A stretch of DNA of 64,000 bases from Rhizobiaceae bacterium (GTDB lineage: Bacteria > Pseudomonadota > Alphaproteobacteria > Rhizobiales > Rhizobiaceae), in assembly GCA_019635775.1 (NCBI GenBank), contig JAHBYU010000015.1, forward strand, positions 1 to 64,000. Reading direction: 5' to 3'. The translations under genes were made by a program, and so were the position numbers. Of this stretch, positions 42,950 through 52,318 are shown piece after piece (position 1 is the first letter of the stretch; each line of letters begins with the position of its first letter). The notes below the pieces were generated by a model. It made no database searches. It was given only the letters and a program-made list of their open reading frames with translations, and was not told where the DNA came from.

Positions 42950-44251
42950 TCAATTTCCGTCAGTTCCGGTAACGTCTTCTGCGTCAGGCTGGGATTTTTT
43001 TCCACTGCGACCAAAAGTCTGGCCGAGACGGGCAAGCCTTTCAAGCCGCTCGCGAAGCGCCGGATTGTTGCGCGCGTACTGGCGTACCCGCAGGCGCAAA
43101 GCCGCCTCCCAGACGACAGGCAGGCCAAGGGGCGACAAGGCCTGATGATGCTCGTAAAGCTCGGTTTCCTGTGCGTCGAAGCGGCTCTTGTAGAAGAGCG
43201 ACCCGACGCTGAGGTCAAAGACTGAAAAGCCCTTCTCCGCGCACCACAGGAGGGTCCTGTAGAGCACCGCCAGTCCCGGAGAGCCGGATTGCAGCTGCCT
43301 GGAGGGCGTGATGGCGGGGGCGATCAGCGTGAACACGTCCCCGCAGGAAAAGCCGTAGACGACGGCGACGACCTGATCGCCTGCCTTCAGCGTGAGGAGA
43401 TGCCCGGTCGGGTTGTCCTGATTACGGTCGGCGAGTGAGCGGTAGAATGAGACAACACGCGGATCGAGCATCGCGTCGCGGCGGCCGAGTTCCGCAAAGC
43501 GGCTCTTTCGGAACGATACCAGACGCGCCATCGCCAGATCGACTTCCTCGTTCGTCTCCGCCTCTAGCAAGGAGACCGCTCCGAACTGTTCGAACTTTTT
43601 CGACTTGCGGCGAACTTCGCGCGCGACGGAAACCTTGTCGAGGTTGATCAGGCTGCCATCGGCCTTGCGCATGGAGAGCGAGGCGGCGCTGGCAGACATG
43701 GATTTGACGAAACCCGCATTGGTCAGCGCATGCGGCTGGCCATGCAGAAGGCGCGGCATCTTCTTGAACAGCACGGCGTGCGCGCCCGGAACGGCCTTCA
43801 CGGCCGCTTGCCAGACCTGCATGGTCTCCGACGGGGTCAGCGCTGACTTCCGAAGCAGAGCAGGGGCGAAATAGTCGGTTATGTCGAAGTCGAGCCCCTC
43901 GACGACCTGCATCCCGAATTTCCGCCTTTTGACGAAAGGAAAGAGGGCGACGGGCGCATCCGTCTCGTCGGCGACGCCGACCAGAGCAAGCGCGCCGTTG
44001 TTTTCGAGCAGATGGTGCTCAACGGCGGCGACAAAGCGGGCGCTCAGGAAAACGTTGCTGTTGGACCGCTCAGCCTGCCTGAAGAACGGGTCGCGCACGC
44101 CTTTCAGGACGCGTGCGGAAAAACTCCCATGCCGTACTTCACCCAAGGAAGTGACGGCGACGCCAGAGGCTGTCGTCATGCTTTCCTGCCGTTCGCCGGC
44201 TCCAATCCTGTGGACACCTGATAGAGCTGCCATATCCAGACCGTCCCGCAC
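42950..44251 (-). CDS. FemAB/BioF2-like acyltransferase, second copy
   Basis: 433 residues, or fewer if ATG 44233 or 44179 is used. The same GNAT_6 family as the protein at 40.7-41.8 kb: REVRRKSKKFEQFGAVSLLEAETNEEVDLAMARLVSFRKSRFAELGRRDAMLD, VVAVVYGFSCGDVFTLIAPA, GSPGLAVLYRTLLWCAEKGFSVFDLSVGSLFYKSRF, then a basic C-terminal extension. It is a divergent paralogue rather than a recent duplicate. It is 212 bases upstream of the cupin gene with a promoter-sized gap. Confidence 0.87.
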   Translation of the reverse strand: MRDGLDMAALSGVHRIGAGERQESMTTASGVAVTSLGEVRHGSFSARVLKGVRDPFFRQAERSNSNVFLSARFVAAVEHHLLENNGALALVGVADETDAPVALFPFVKRRKFGMQVVEGLDFDITDYFAPALLRKSALTPSETMQVWQAAVKAVPGAHAVLFKKMPRLLHGQPHALTNAGFVKSMSASAASLSMRKADGSLINLDKVSVAREVRRKSKKFEQFGAVSLLEAETNEEVDLAMARLVSFRKSRFAELGRRDAMLDPRVVSFYRSLADRNQDNPTGHLLTLKAGDQVVAVVYGFSCGDVFTLIAPAITPSRQLQSGSPGLAVLYRTLLWCAEKGFSVFDLSVGSLFYKSRFDAQETELYEHHQALSPLGLPVVWEAALRLRVRQYARNNPALRERLERLARLGQTFGRSGKKSQPDAEDVTGTDGN

Positions 44252-44380
44252 CGTTGCACCCGCAGTTTGAATAACATCCTGCTAAATGCCGGGGATGGCG
44301 GTGCGGTAAACGCTCAGGCAAAGCGTTGTGTTTTGGTTAAGAAAGTGTGGAGATCGGACGCAGACGATTTGCCGGGCGTT

Positions 44381-45988
44381 TCAGAAGCCGGTGCTGTATT
44401 TCCGCTTGCGTTGCGGAGCATCTGGCCCCTCGGGTCCGCCGGGAGGCGGAGTTTGCAGGCTCAGCAGCGAATTTGAAGGACGAGCGGAGACAGCCACGGG
44501 CTTCGGGACCGTTTCGGAGTTGGCCTGCACGAGAGGAGTCTCGTCGATTTCGGGAGCGGTCGGTCGGGAGGGGACGCGTGAGCGGCCCGAGCCCATCTCG
44601 TGCGCTATCCCAAGCGCTATGACGGCAAGCGCGCCGAGAACCGAACCGCTGATGGCGCCCAGACCGGCCATCTGGAGCGTGCTTGGCGGCCAGCTGCGTG
44701 TGCGCGGCGGAATCGGCGGCGAGATGACGCGCATGTTCGTCGTATCGATCTGCTGGCGCTCGGTGATCTGCCTTGCCCGCACAAGGAACGCCTCATAGAT
44801 CGCCGTCTTGGCGGCCGCCTCGCGGGTCAGTTCGCGCAGCCGAACCTGTGAGTCGTTATCCGTGAAGACATCCGCGCTTGCTTCCGATGCATCCTGTTCC
44901 AGCGCCGCGACAACGGCCTTGGCCTGATCCAGATTGTTCTTGGCGGACTGGACGATGCGGCGCTTTTCCGCCTCGATCTCGTTCTGCAAGCCACGCAACT
45001 CGATCTGCTGCTGCTCGATCCTGGGGTGTCTCGGCCCGTAGATGAGCGCGTCCGCGTCCGCCTTGGATTTCAGCGTCGCATATTGCGTGCGCAACGACGA
45101 CACGGTGGGTGACTGCATCGCCGCGGCATCGGTGGAATCGCTCGACATCAGGTCGTCATAGCGCGACTGCGCCTCGATGACCTTTTCGCGCGCCGCAACA
45201 AGTTGCTGGTTCACCTGCGACATGGACCGCGTGCGGACAAGTTCGCCCTGCGACGATTGCAGTCCGTGTTCCCTGCGAAAGCTCTCGACCGCCCGCTCGG
45301 ACGCGGTGACGTCGTCCTTCAGTTCGGCGATCCGCTGGATGAGTGCGTCGGCGCTGCGCCGCGCGCCGTCGGCATCGGCGGCAATGAGTTCTTCCCTGAA
45401 AATCTTCACGATCTCGTCGGAGATCAGGATGGATTTCTGCGGATTGTCCGTCCAGGTCGTCAGGATGATGACAAAGGAGAGTTCGTCGCGCCGCGCCGAT
45501 ACCCGACGCATCAGATTGTCGAGAGCGACGATCTCCGGGCTCTGGGCCGTTGCCTCGTCGCCGCCGATGAGCGAGCGCAGGCTGAATTGCGAGGTTGCCG
45601 ACAGGGGCGGAACGAATTCCGGATCGCGCTGGAGGTTCAGCGAATCCACGACCTTCATCAGCACGCTTCGCGACACAAGTGTCTGCCGCTTGCTCTCCAG
45701 GCTGAGCAGCGCCGCATCCCGCTGCTGCCCTTCCTGGCGGAAGAGATCGTCGGGAACGACCTGCAATCCCGCCGGGTCGAGCAGGATTTCCGTCGTCACC
45801 GCATAGCGGGGCTTGACCATGACCGTATAGCCGACGCCGGCAACGGCGCCGATCAACGCGGCCAGGAAGATCCATTTCGCACCCCTGCGCAGCCAGGAGA
45901 ACACGAGCGGCAGATCGATCCGCAGATAGCGGTCCAGCGCATCTGTCGCAGGATCAGCGCGCATGTCCCGCGCTTCGACTTTGAGCAT
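44381..45988 (-). CDS. Wzz/GumC-type polysaccharide chain-length and export protein
   Basis: 535 residues. The inner-membrane helix near residue 40 (WIFLAALIGAVAGVGYTVMV) is followed by the Wzz opening PRYAVTTEILLDPAG. A long coiled-coil periplasmic region at about 190-420 (for example RRSADALIQRIAELKDDVTASERAVESFRREHG) precedes a second helix (MAGLGAISGSVLGALAVIALG). The cytoplasmic tail is proline-rich, without a kinase domain. It controls chain length with the polymerase encoded divergently. Confidence 0.92.
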   Translation of the reverse strand: MLKVEARDMRADPATDALDRYLRIDLPLVFSWLRRGAKWIFLAALIGAVAGVGYTVMVKPRYAVTTEILLDPAGLQVVPDDLFRQEGQQRDAALLSLESKRQTLVSRSVLMKVVDSLNLQRDPEFVPPLSATSQFSLRSLIGGDEATAQSPEIVALDNLMRRVSARRDELSFVIILTTWTDNPQKSILISDEIVKIFREELIAADADGARRSADALIQRIAELKDDVTASERAVESFRREHGLQSSQGELVRTRSMSQVNQQLVAAREKVIEAQSRYDDLMSSDSTDAAAMQSPTVSSLRTQYATLKSKADADALIYGPRHPRIEQQQIELRGLQNEIEAEKRRIVQSAKNNLDQAKAVVAALEQDASEASADVFTDNDSQVRLRELTREAAAKTAIYEAFLVRARQITERQQIDTTNMRVISPPIPPRTRSWPPSTLQMAGLGAISGSVLGALAVIALGIAHEMGSGRSRVPSRPTAPEIDETPLVQANSETVPKPVAVSARPSNSLLSLQTPPPGGPEGPDAPQRKRKYSTGF

Positions 45989-46062
45989 GATCGGCGGAGC
46001 CTCGTGTTAACATGCGCCGTCGGCCGATGAGGCGGTACGGTGCCATAATGCTTATCGTCGGT

Positions 46063-46074
46063 ATCGTTAACGAT
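46063..46074. promoter_or_regulatory. Perfect 12-base palindrome between divergent wzz-type and wzy-type genes
   Basis: ATCGTTAACGAT in the 270-base divergent promoter region of the chain-length and polymerase genes. A TTAACGAT half also occurs at 42783-42790, upstream of the cupin gene. It may be an operator of the polysaccharide cluster; the regulator is unknown. Confidence 0.4.
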
Positions 46075-46259
46075 TGGTTTCAGAAGACGTCAAATATGTG
46101 GAAATCAAGGCTATTTCGCCGTCGGCGATGCTTTGACGCCAAACCGGTGCGCGTCGCGTGTGTCGGCCCGGGTAGCGTTTTGTTTACCATTTCCGCTAAG
46201 GATTGGACGCCGGCGCGCGCCAACGATCCCGAATGCCGCCGGTCCTGGATCATTCGTCA

Positions 46260-47552
46260 ATGGCCTCCCGCGCAATCATAGCCGCGACATATGCCCTGGC
46301 CGCCGTATCGCTGTGGAACCCCGGCGGGGCGGACCCCACCCCGCCGGCGTTGCTCGAGATGCTGCGCTATGCGCTGTTCGGCTCGCTTGCTGGCTTCATC
46401 GTGGTCGCCACGATCCTGCAGCGCGGCATCGTCATTTCGCGCGCGCCAGAATGGCTGATGCTCGCCGCGTTCCTGATCTACACCTCGCTCTCGGCGATCT
46501 GGAGCGATGGCGGCGCGAGCGCGGCCATAAAGGGTGCGCTGATCTTCACCTCGATGCTCGTGGCGATGTCGCTGGCCACCTCGCTCGGGCTGTCCGTGAT
46601 GCTGCGTGTCTTCTACAACGCCATGACAGTCTTCGTTTTCGTCTCGCTGTTCGTCGTCTTCGCGTTTCCAGAGCGCGGCATCGAGACCGGCTGGCTGCTC
46701 GATGGCGACTGGCGCGGCATAGCCGGCCAGAAGAACGGGCTCGGCGCAGTGTCCAGCATGGTGTTCGTCGCCGCGCTGGCCTTGCCGCTCGTGACGTGGA
46801 GCGGCCGGCCGGCGACAGGCTGGACCTACATGGGAAGGCTCGCGGTGATCGTTGCGGCGGGTGTGTGCGCCGTCAATTCGGGCTCACGCGGCGCGCTGGT
46901 GATCGGCGCGCTCGGTGTCGCGCTGGTCGTGGCGGCCCGGTTGCCCGGCGCGTTCCAGCGCGTCGGACTGGTCGTTCTCGTCTTGCTGGCCATACCGGTG
47001 GTCGTGCTTGCCGGCGCGACGCTGGGTGTTCGCGTCGACCTGATCGACGTGCTGGGCCAGACGATCGACACCAACGGACGCATGACGCTGTGGCTCTACG
47101 GGCTGACCCAGCTCGACGGGCGCGAACTGCTGGGCTTTGGCGTGGGCGGCTTCTGGACGCCGGAACGCATCATCGCGTTCCAGGACCTGCATGGCTGGGT
47201 GCTCGACAATTTCCACAACGGCTATGTCACCATCCTGGTGGAGGGAGGGATCATCGGCCTTGGCCTGCTGCTGCTTGCCGCCGGCTTCCTGATGCTTCTC
47301 TATGTGGTCGCGGTCGGAAGCATCCGCGACGGCTATGTGGCGCTGGCGCTGGCCTATACCGGCATGTTCCTTGTCGGCAACTTCACCGAAAACGAGGTCG
47401 GCCGTTCGACATCGCTGACCTTCCTGATCTTCCTCTCCATCTCCTTCGCGGCGCGGGGGCGCATCGAGGAGGTACTGGCCAGCAGGGGGACGCGCAAGGC
47501 AAGGGTTGACGCTGCGCCGCGCATTGTTCACGCCGCGCCAACCCTTTCTTGA
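46260..47552 (+). CDS. O-antigen polymerase/ligase family protein (Wzy/WaaL)
   Basis: 430 residues from ATG 46260; ATG 46233 and TTG 46203 are possible. It has ten or more membrane helices and a Wzy_C domain: INSGSRGALVIGALG-like text (VNSGSRGALVIGALGVALVVAA), then ELLGFGVGGFWTPERIIAFQDLHGWVLDNFHNGYVTILVEGGIIG with the conserved loop His. It polymerises or ligates flipped units in the periplasm. It heads the + strand half of the cluster. Confidence 0.9.
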   Translation: MASRAIIAATYALAAVSLWNPGGADPTPPALLEMLRYALFGSLAGFIVVATILQRGIVISRAPEWLMLAAFLIYTSLSAIWSDGGASAAIKGALIFTSMLVAMSLATSLGLSVMLRVFYNAMTVFVFVSLFVVFAFPERGIETGWLLDGDWRGIAGQKNGLGAVSSMVFVAALALPLVTWSGRPATGWTYMGRLAVIVAAGVCAVNSGSRGALVIGALGVALVVAARLPGAFQRVGLVVLVLLAIPVVVLAGATLGVRVDLIDVLGQTIDTNGRMTLWLYGLTQLDGRELLGFGVGGFWTPERIIAFQDLHGWVLDNFHNGYVTILVEGGIIGLGLLLLAAGFLMLLYVVAVGSIRDGYVALALAYTGMFLVGNFTENEVGRSTSLTFLIFLSISFAARGRIEEVLASRGTRKARVDAAPRIVHAAPTLS

Positions 47553-47599
47553 GGTTTTTGTGGCCCTATACGGCTGAATTGGGTACGGGCGCACACACA

Positions 47600-48808
47600 A
47601 TGAGGAAAAAATCGATTCGCGGACCCGTGCGTCTGCTCTTCGTCCAGACACAGGCCGAGATGGCCGGAGCGCAGGAAATATCCCGCCTTCTTGGCGAAGG
47701 GCTTGCGCGTGAGCGCGCGGCCAACGGCGAGCCCGAGTTCGAGGTCCACCACCTTTTCTTCTATCGCAAGACGTCGGCCTTCGATCGCTGGCAGAACGTG
47801 CATTTCTGCCTTCAGGACAGCCCGAAGGGACCGTTTTCCGTCGCCTCCTTCATGGTGAAGCTGGTGCGCATGATCCGCCGCATCCAGCCCGACGTGCTGC
47901 TGACGTTCCAGCACTACGGCAACATCTTCGGCGCGCCGGCCGGCAGGCTGGCCGGCGTTCCGCTGGTCATCGCCAACCATGTCTCCGCGCCGGCGACGAT
48001 CTCGAAAGCCGCCAGAAGCATCGACCGGTTGCTCGGGCTGGCCGGCGTCTACGACGTGATCACCGTCAATTCCAACGAGACGTGGCGCGACTACCAGGAT
48101 TATCCGGCGCGGTATCGCAGACACCTCGTCCATGTGCCGCACGGCTTCGAGGACAAGTCCGTCAATATCGGACGGCAGGAGGCGCGCTCCGTCTTCGGAT
48201 TGCCGCACGGCGTGCCCCTGATGGGTTCGGTCGCGCGCCTGCATCCGCTGAAGCGGCTCGACGCGGCAATCGCGGTTCTCGCCCGTCGGCCGGCGCTGCA
48301 TCTGGCTATCGCCGGACAGGGACCGGACGAGCAGCGGCTCAGGTCGATCGCGGCGGACCTTGGCGTAGCGGAACGGCTTCACCTTGTCGGTGACATGCCG
48401 CCGCAAAAGATCGGCATCTTCCTGGCCGCTCTCAACGTATTCGTGTTTCCCTCGACGGCCGAGACGTTCGGGTTGGCCGCGGTCGAGGCCGCGCAGGCTG
48501 GCATACCGGTCGTCGCCAACGACCTGCCGGTGCTTCGCGAGGTGCTGGCCGTGGACGGCGAACCATCAGCGCTGTTCGCTGACGCTTCCAACGTCGAGGC
48601 GTTCACCGCCTGCATAGACACCGTTTTCAACGATCACGCGCAGGCCGCACGCATGGTCTTGCTCGGGCGAAAGCTTGCCGGGCGCTACACGGTCGAGAAC
48701 ATGGTGGGTGCCTACGCCAGCCTCATCCGTCAGTCCCTTGGTGAGAATGCCGGCAGTCAATCCGAGGCATTGCCGAACCCAGTCTCAGCCCTGCGTTCGT
48801 CGCGTTGA
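47600..48808 (+). CDS. GT4-family glycosyltransferase
   Basis: 402 residues. The N-terminal domain begins VRLLFVQTQAEMAGAQEISRLLGEGL. The GT-B C-terminal domain has VARLHPLKRLDAAIAVL, LAIAGQGPDEQRLRSIAADLGVAERLHLVGD and the nucleotide-sugar motif FVFPSTAETFGLAAVEAAQAGIPVVA (E-x7-E). It adds a sugar in the cytoplasm; donor unknown. It overlaps the next gene by one base. Confidence 0.93.
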   Translation: MRKKSIRGPVRLLFVQTQAEMAGAQEISRLLGEGLARERAANGEPEFEVHHLFFYRKTSAFDRWQNVHFCLQDSPKGPFSVASFMVKLVRMIRRIQPDVLLTFQHYGNIFGAPAGRLAGVPLVIANHVSAPATISKAARSIDRLLGLAGVYDVITVNSNETWRDYQDYPARYRRHLVHVPHGFEDKSVNIGRQEARSVFGLPHGVPLMGSVARLHPLKRLDAAIAVLARRPALHLAIAGQGPDEQRLRSIAADLGVAERLHLVGDMPPQKIGIFLAALNVFVFPSTAETFGLAAVEAAQAGIPVVANDLPVLREVLAVDGEPSALFADASNVEAFTACIDTVFNDHAQAARMVLLGRKLAGRYTVENMVGAYASLIRQSLGENAGSQSEALPNPVSALRSSR

Positions 48809-50385
48809 TGTCCGCAACCACATCGAAGCCGCTTCCCGGAAGCATCCTCGTGGCCGTCGATGGTCCGGCGCTGGCGCGCTGGGTGGTGTGGCTTGTGGAG
48901 GCCTTGCGACAAAGGCCCGGCGCGCAAGTCTACCTGCGCGTCGAGGAAAAGCCTTGCGAAGCATCGACGGCGCTCGCGTCGCTGCTGGGTCTGGAGAAAA
49001 TGCTCGTCTCCAGGAGACTGGTGGCCGGCGGCGACAGGATACCGCGCTCTGAAATCGACGGGTCGTTCCTCGAACCAGCGGGCTTCGCACCCGACGTCGT
49101 GATCGACCTGCGGGCGAGCCCTTCTTCCGACCTTGCCGCTTCAGCCATTCGACTGCGCCCGCTTTACGATGGGCATCCCGGCGAACAGGCCCTCGTGTCG
49201 GCGCTTTTTTTCCGGGAGACGCCGCAAATCGCCATTGAGAAGATGGAGGCGGGTCAGGCGTTGGGAATGATCGTAGCCACCGGGACGGCCTCTCTGGAGG
49301 CGAAGTCGTGCATCGGCAGCGGCATGGAGGCTGTCACGTCACGCGTGATCACATTGCTGCTGAAGGTTCTCTCGGGCTACGCAGGCGAAGGTCTGATTGC
49401 GTCCTCGATCCCGGTTCGTCCCATAGGCCGCAAAGATGTCGCGGTTGCCTCAGTCAGGGACATCGCACAACAGGCCGCTCGCGCGATGTACAGGCTTTGC
49501 TGCTACGAGTCGCATTGGCGCGTGGGTTGGCGTTTCGTGGAGCCTGGTCAGGACGTCTGGTCGCGGGGCGACCTTGCAGGGAAACGATGGAACGTGCTTC
49601 CCGACCCCGTCGACCACTTCTACGCGGACCCGTTTCCGCTTCACTGGCGCGGCAGGGACTACCTGTTCTTCGAAGATCTCGACCACAAAGTCGGCAAAGG
49701 GGTGATCGCGGTCGCCGCGTTTGACGATGCGGGTCGTCCGGGGCAGGCCGTCACCGTGCTGGAGGAGCCGTGGCACCTTTCCTATCCGTTCCTCATCGAA
49801 CGGGACGGCGAGGTTTTCATGATCCCCGAAAGCTCGGCAAACCGCGAGATCGTCATCTACCGCGCAAGCGATTTCCCCTTGAAATGGGAACGTCATGCCG
49901 TGCTGGTCGAGAATGTCGAGGCAGCCGACGCGACCATCGTCGAACATGATGGGCTATTCTACATGTTCGCCGTGACGCGCGAGGGCTTCGGCGGCTATTC
50001 GGACACGCTGGCGATCTGGTGGGCTGAGGATCTGTTCGGCCCCTGGCATCCGCATCGCCAGAATCCGGTCTTGGTAAACGACCGCACTGCACGGCCGGCT
50101 GGCAACTTCATCCGCATGAACGGAGGGCTTTTCCGCCCCGTTCAGGACTGCCGTCGTGCCTATGGCGCGGATCTCGGCCTGATGAAGGTGAGGCAGCTGG
50201 ACCGCGAAGGCTTTGTCCAGGAGCCGCACGGGCGCATTTCCGCAGGGGGTCCGGAGTGGCCGGGAAAGCGCATCCACAGCCTGAATTACAACGGCCGCCT
50301 CGAAACGATCGATGGCTACAACCGGCGGCCCAAGCTGAAGCTCGCCGCCGACTGGGTGGACTGGTGGTCGCGGCCGAGAGGCTAG
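48808..50385 (+). CDS. Two-domain protein: formyltransferase-like N terminus and GH43-like beta-propeller C terminus
   Basis: 525 residues. Residues 1-200 look like a degenerate formyltransferase/GT fold (GSILVAVDGPALARWVVWLVEAL, PDVVIDLRAS). Residues 240-525 form a five-bladed-propeller-type domain: VDHFYADPFPLHWRGRDYLFFEDLDHKVGKGVIAV, EEPWHLSYPFLIERDGEVFMIPESS, EAADATIVEHDGLFYMFA and RPAGNFIRMNGGLFRPVQDC. These match the region named after plant GINT1 N termini and found in bacterial polysaccharide loci. It may transfer or trim a residue of the polymer. Its activity is unproved. Confidence 0.78.
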   Translation: MSATTSKPLPGSILVAVDGPALARWVVWLVEALRQRPGAQVYLRVEEKPCEASTALASLLGLEKMLVSRRLVAGGDRIPRSEIDGSFLEPAGFAPDVVIDLRASPSSDLAASAIRLRPLYDGHPGEQALVSALFFRETPQIAIEKMEAGQALGMIVATGTASLEAKSCIGSGMEAVTSRVITLLLKVLSGYAGEGLIASSIPVRPIGRKDVAVASVRDIAQQAARAMYRLCCYESHWRVGWRFVEPGQDVWSRGDLAGKRWNVLPDPVDHFYADPFPLHWRGRDYLFFEDLDHKVGKGVIAVAAFDDAGRPGQAVTVLEEPWHLSYPFLIERDGEVFMIPESSANREIVIYRASDFPLKWERHAVLVENVEAADATIVEHDGLFYMFAVTREGFGGYSDTLAIWWAEDLFGPWHPHRQNPVLVNDRTARPAGNFIRMNGGLFRPVQDCRRAYGADLGLMKVRQLDREGFVQEPHGRISAGGPEWPGKRIHSLNYNGRLETIDGYNRRPKLKLAADWVDWWSRPRG

Positions 50386-50425
50386 GGACTTGAATGCCGG
50401 CTTTAGCGGTGTGTTCCGGCCTCAG

Positions 50426-51202
50426 TCAGGAGGAATGGCGGATGAGCGCGCCGATTGCCTGCGGGTTGGTGGTGACGTAGCGCATCAGCAGCCTGCCCGG
50501 CTCCAGATAGGCGCGGTAGAGCCATTCGAGGCCGACCTTCTGCATCCATACCGGCGCGCGCGAATTCTTGCCGGAAAGGAAGTCGAAGAGACCGCCGGAC
50601 GTCTTGACCACTCCTACGCCCGTCAGTTTGCTGATATTGCGGTCGAGGAATTGCTGTTCCAGCGGTACGCCAAGGCCGATCCAAAGAATATCGGGTTTCG
50701 CGGCGTTGATCTCGGCAACGATGGCGTCTTCCTCGTCACGGCTGAAATAACCGTTGCGGCGGCCGGCGAAGACGAGATTCGGATAGCGCTTCTGCATTGC
50801 TTCCACGGCCCGGGCGTTTACGTCCTCGCTCGCGCCCAGGAAATAGAAGGATACGCCGCATTGCTCCGCCAGTTGCGCCACATCCTCGACGAGGTCCGTC
50901 GTGGCGACGCGCTCGGGCAGCGGAACCTTGGAGAACATCTTCGAATAGAGCACCATCGGCATTCCGTCGGCGTGGATCTGGTCGGCCTTGCGCATGAGGG
51001 AAAGGAAGGCGGGATCCTTGCCGCAAAGCGCAAGCACCTGCCCGTTTGCCGAGGTGGAATAGAAGGGCGTCACGTCACGCCCCCGGCGCGCCAGAGCTTC
51101 CGCTACAAAACCACGCGCCGAGTCCTTCAGGCCAGCCTGCACGACGACAAGCCTGCCAAGATAGCTCGTCGGCCAGTCCTTCATCGACGGTTCGTCAGGC
51201 AC
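50426..51202 (-). CDS. WecG/TagA/CpsF-family glycosyltransferase
   Basis: 258 residues of GT26. Key segments: ADQIHADGMPMVLYSK with the conserved Asp, RVATTDLVEDVAQLAEQCGVSFYFLGAS, RRNGYFSRDEEDAIVAEINAAKPDILWIGLGVPLEQQFLDRN and the final QKVGLEWLYRAYLEPGRLLMRYV. It transfers a sugar to the second position of a lipid-linked intermediate. No initiating phosphoglycosyltransferase is seen in the window. It converges on the propeller-protein gene. Confidence 0.92.
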   Translation of the reverse strand: MPDEPSMKDWPTSYLGRLVVVQAGLKDSARGFVAEALARRGRDVTPFYSTSANGQVLALCGKDPAFLSLMRKADQIHADGMPMVLYSKMFSKVPLPERVATTDLVEDVAQLAEQCGVSFYFLGASEDVNARAVEAMQKRYPNLVFAGRRNGYFSRDEEDAIVAEINAAKPDILWIGLGVPLEQQFLDRNISKLTGVGVVKTSGGLFDFLSGKNSRAPVWMQKVGLEWLYRAYLEPGRLLMRYVTTNPQAIGALIRHSS

Positions 51203-51318
51203 TCGATTTCACCCGCAATCCAGAGACATGAATTGGTCTTGCACCGGACGATTTTCCGACATTCGTCTTGCCCGATGGTTAAAAAGAGGCCGCCGCTACC
51301 GCTTTCCGGGGGAATACG

Positions 51319-52131
51319 TCATTTTCCCAGTTCGACGCTGCGCGCACGCGCAGCCTCTACCGCCTCAGCGACGAGATTTTTCAGGCGGTCCTCGCCCATC
51401 AGGACTTCAAGGGCCGCGGCCGTCGTGCCGTTGGGGCTCGTTACCTGCCGTCGCAGAACCGCGGGGTCTTCCCGGCTTTCGGCGGCGAGCGCCGCGGCTC
51501 CATTTACGGTCTGCATGGCAAGCAGCCTGGCGACGTCCGCAGGGAGCCCTGCCTTTGCAGCCGCGGCCGTCAGGCATTCGATGAAATGGAAAACATAGGC
51601 CGGTCCGGAACCGGAAACAGCGGTCACCGCGTCCATCAGACCCTCGTCATCAATGGTCGCGACTTCACCGCTTGCCGACATCAGGTCATTGACGAACTGC
51701 TTTGCCTGCTCGGAAACATTGGCGTTGGAAAACAGCACCATCATGCCCTTGCCGATGGAAGCCGGGGTGTTGGGCATGCAGCGGACGACTGCCGCACCGC
51801 TGCCAAGTATTTCCGTGAAGGCAGAAACGCCAACGCCTGCGGCAATCGACAGGAAGGTCGATTTGCCGGCAAGCCCCTTGTAACCCGCCAGCACTTCGCG
51901 CAGCACCTGCGGCTTGACGGCGATCACGACAATCTCGGGAGACACGTCCGGCCCGAGCCCCGCGCTTGAAGCGGCGACACCAGCGCCCACACCCGCCGCG
52001 CGTTGTCGCAGTTCGTCGTTTGGCTCGATGACCAGCGTCTCGGAGGGCGTCAGCTTTCCCGAAGCAAGCCAGCCCGAGAGCATCGCGAAGCCCATATTTC
52101 CGCAGCCGACCAGAAGAACCCGGATTGTCAT
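51319..52131 (-). CDS. proC: Pyrroline-5-carboxylate reductase
   Basis: 270 residues from ATG 52131. The Rossmann motif [47 protein letters not shown] and the C-terminal signature [21 protein letters not shown] match ProC. It reduces pyrroline-5-carboxylate to proline with NAD(P)H. It is divergent from folD. Confidence 0.96.
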   Translation of the reverse strand: MTIRVLLVGCGNMGFAMLSGWLASGKLTPSETLVIEPNDELRQRAAGVGAGVAASSAGLGPDVSPEIVVIAVKPQVLREVLAGYKGLAGKSTFLSIAAGVGVSAFTEILGSGAAVVRCMPNTPASIGKGMMVLFSNANVSEQAKQFVNDLMSASGEVATIDDEGLMDAVTAVSGSGPAYVFHFIECLTAAAAKAGLPADVARLLAMQTVNGAAALAAESREDPAVLRRQVTSPNGTTAAALEVLMGEDRLKNLVAEAVEAARARSVELGK

Positions 52132-52318
52132 GTCTGTCTCCACCCGGCGTTTCGCCGATGATCGCAATTCGCTCGCTTTTAGGCGGCGCGGCATGCGTCG
52201 TCCAGCCGTCGCGAAGGGGAAGGATTTCGGTTTCGCGGCACATAACGGCGCAAAGCCGGATTGCCCGCCGGAGCTTTCGCCTTTATCGATTGCCCTCGCA
52301 TCAGGGAGAGACGTGCAA

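Noticed and set aside
46133-47509. 458-codon frame on the + strand overlapping the polymerase gene
   Set aside because: Arg-rich, no hydrophobic helices; the other + frame encodes a clear Wzy-type membrane protein.
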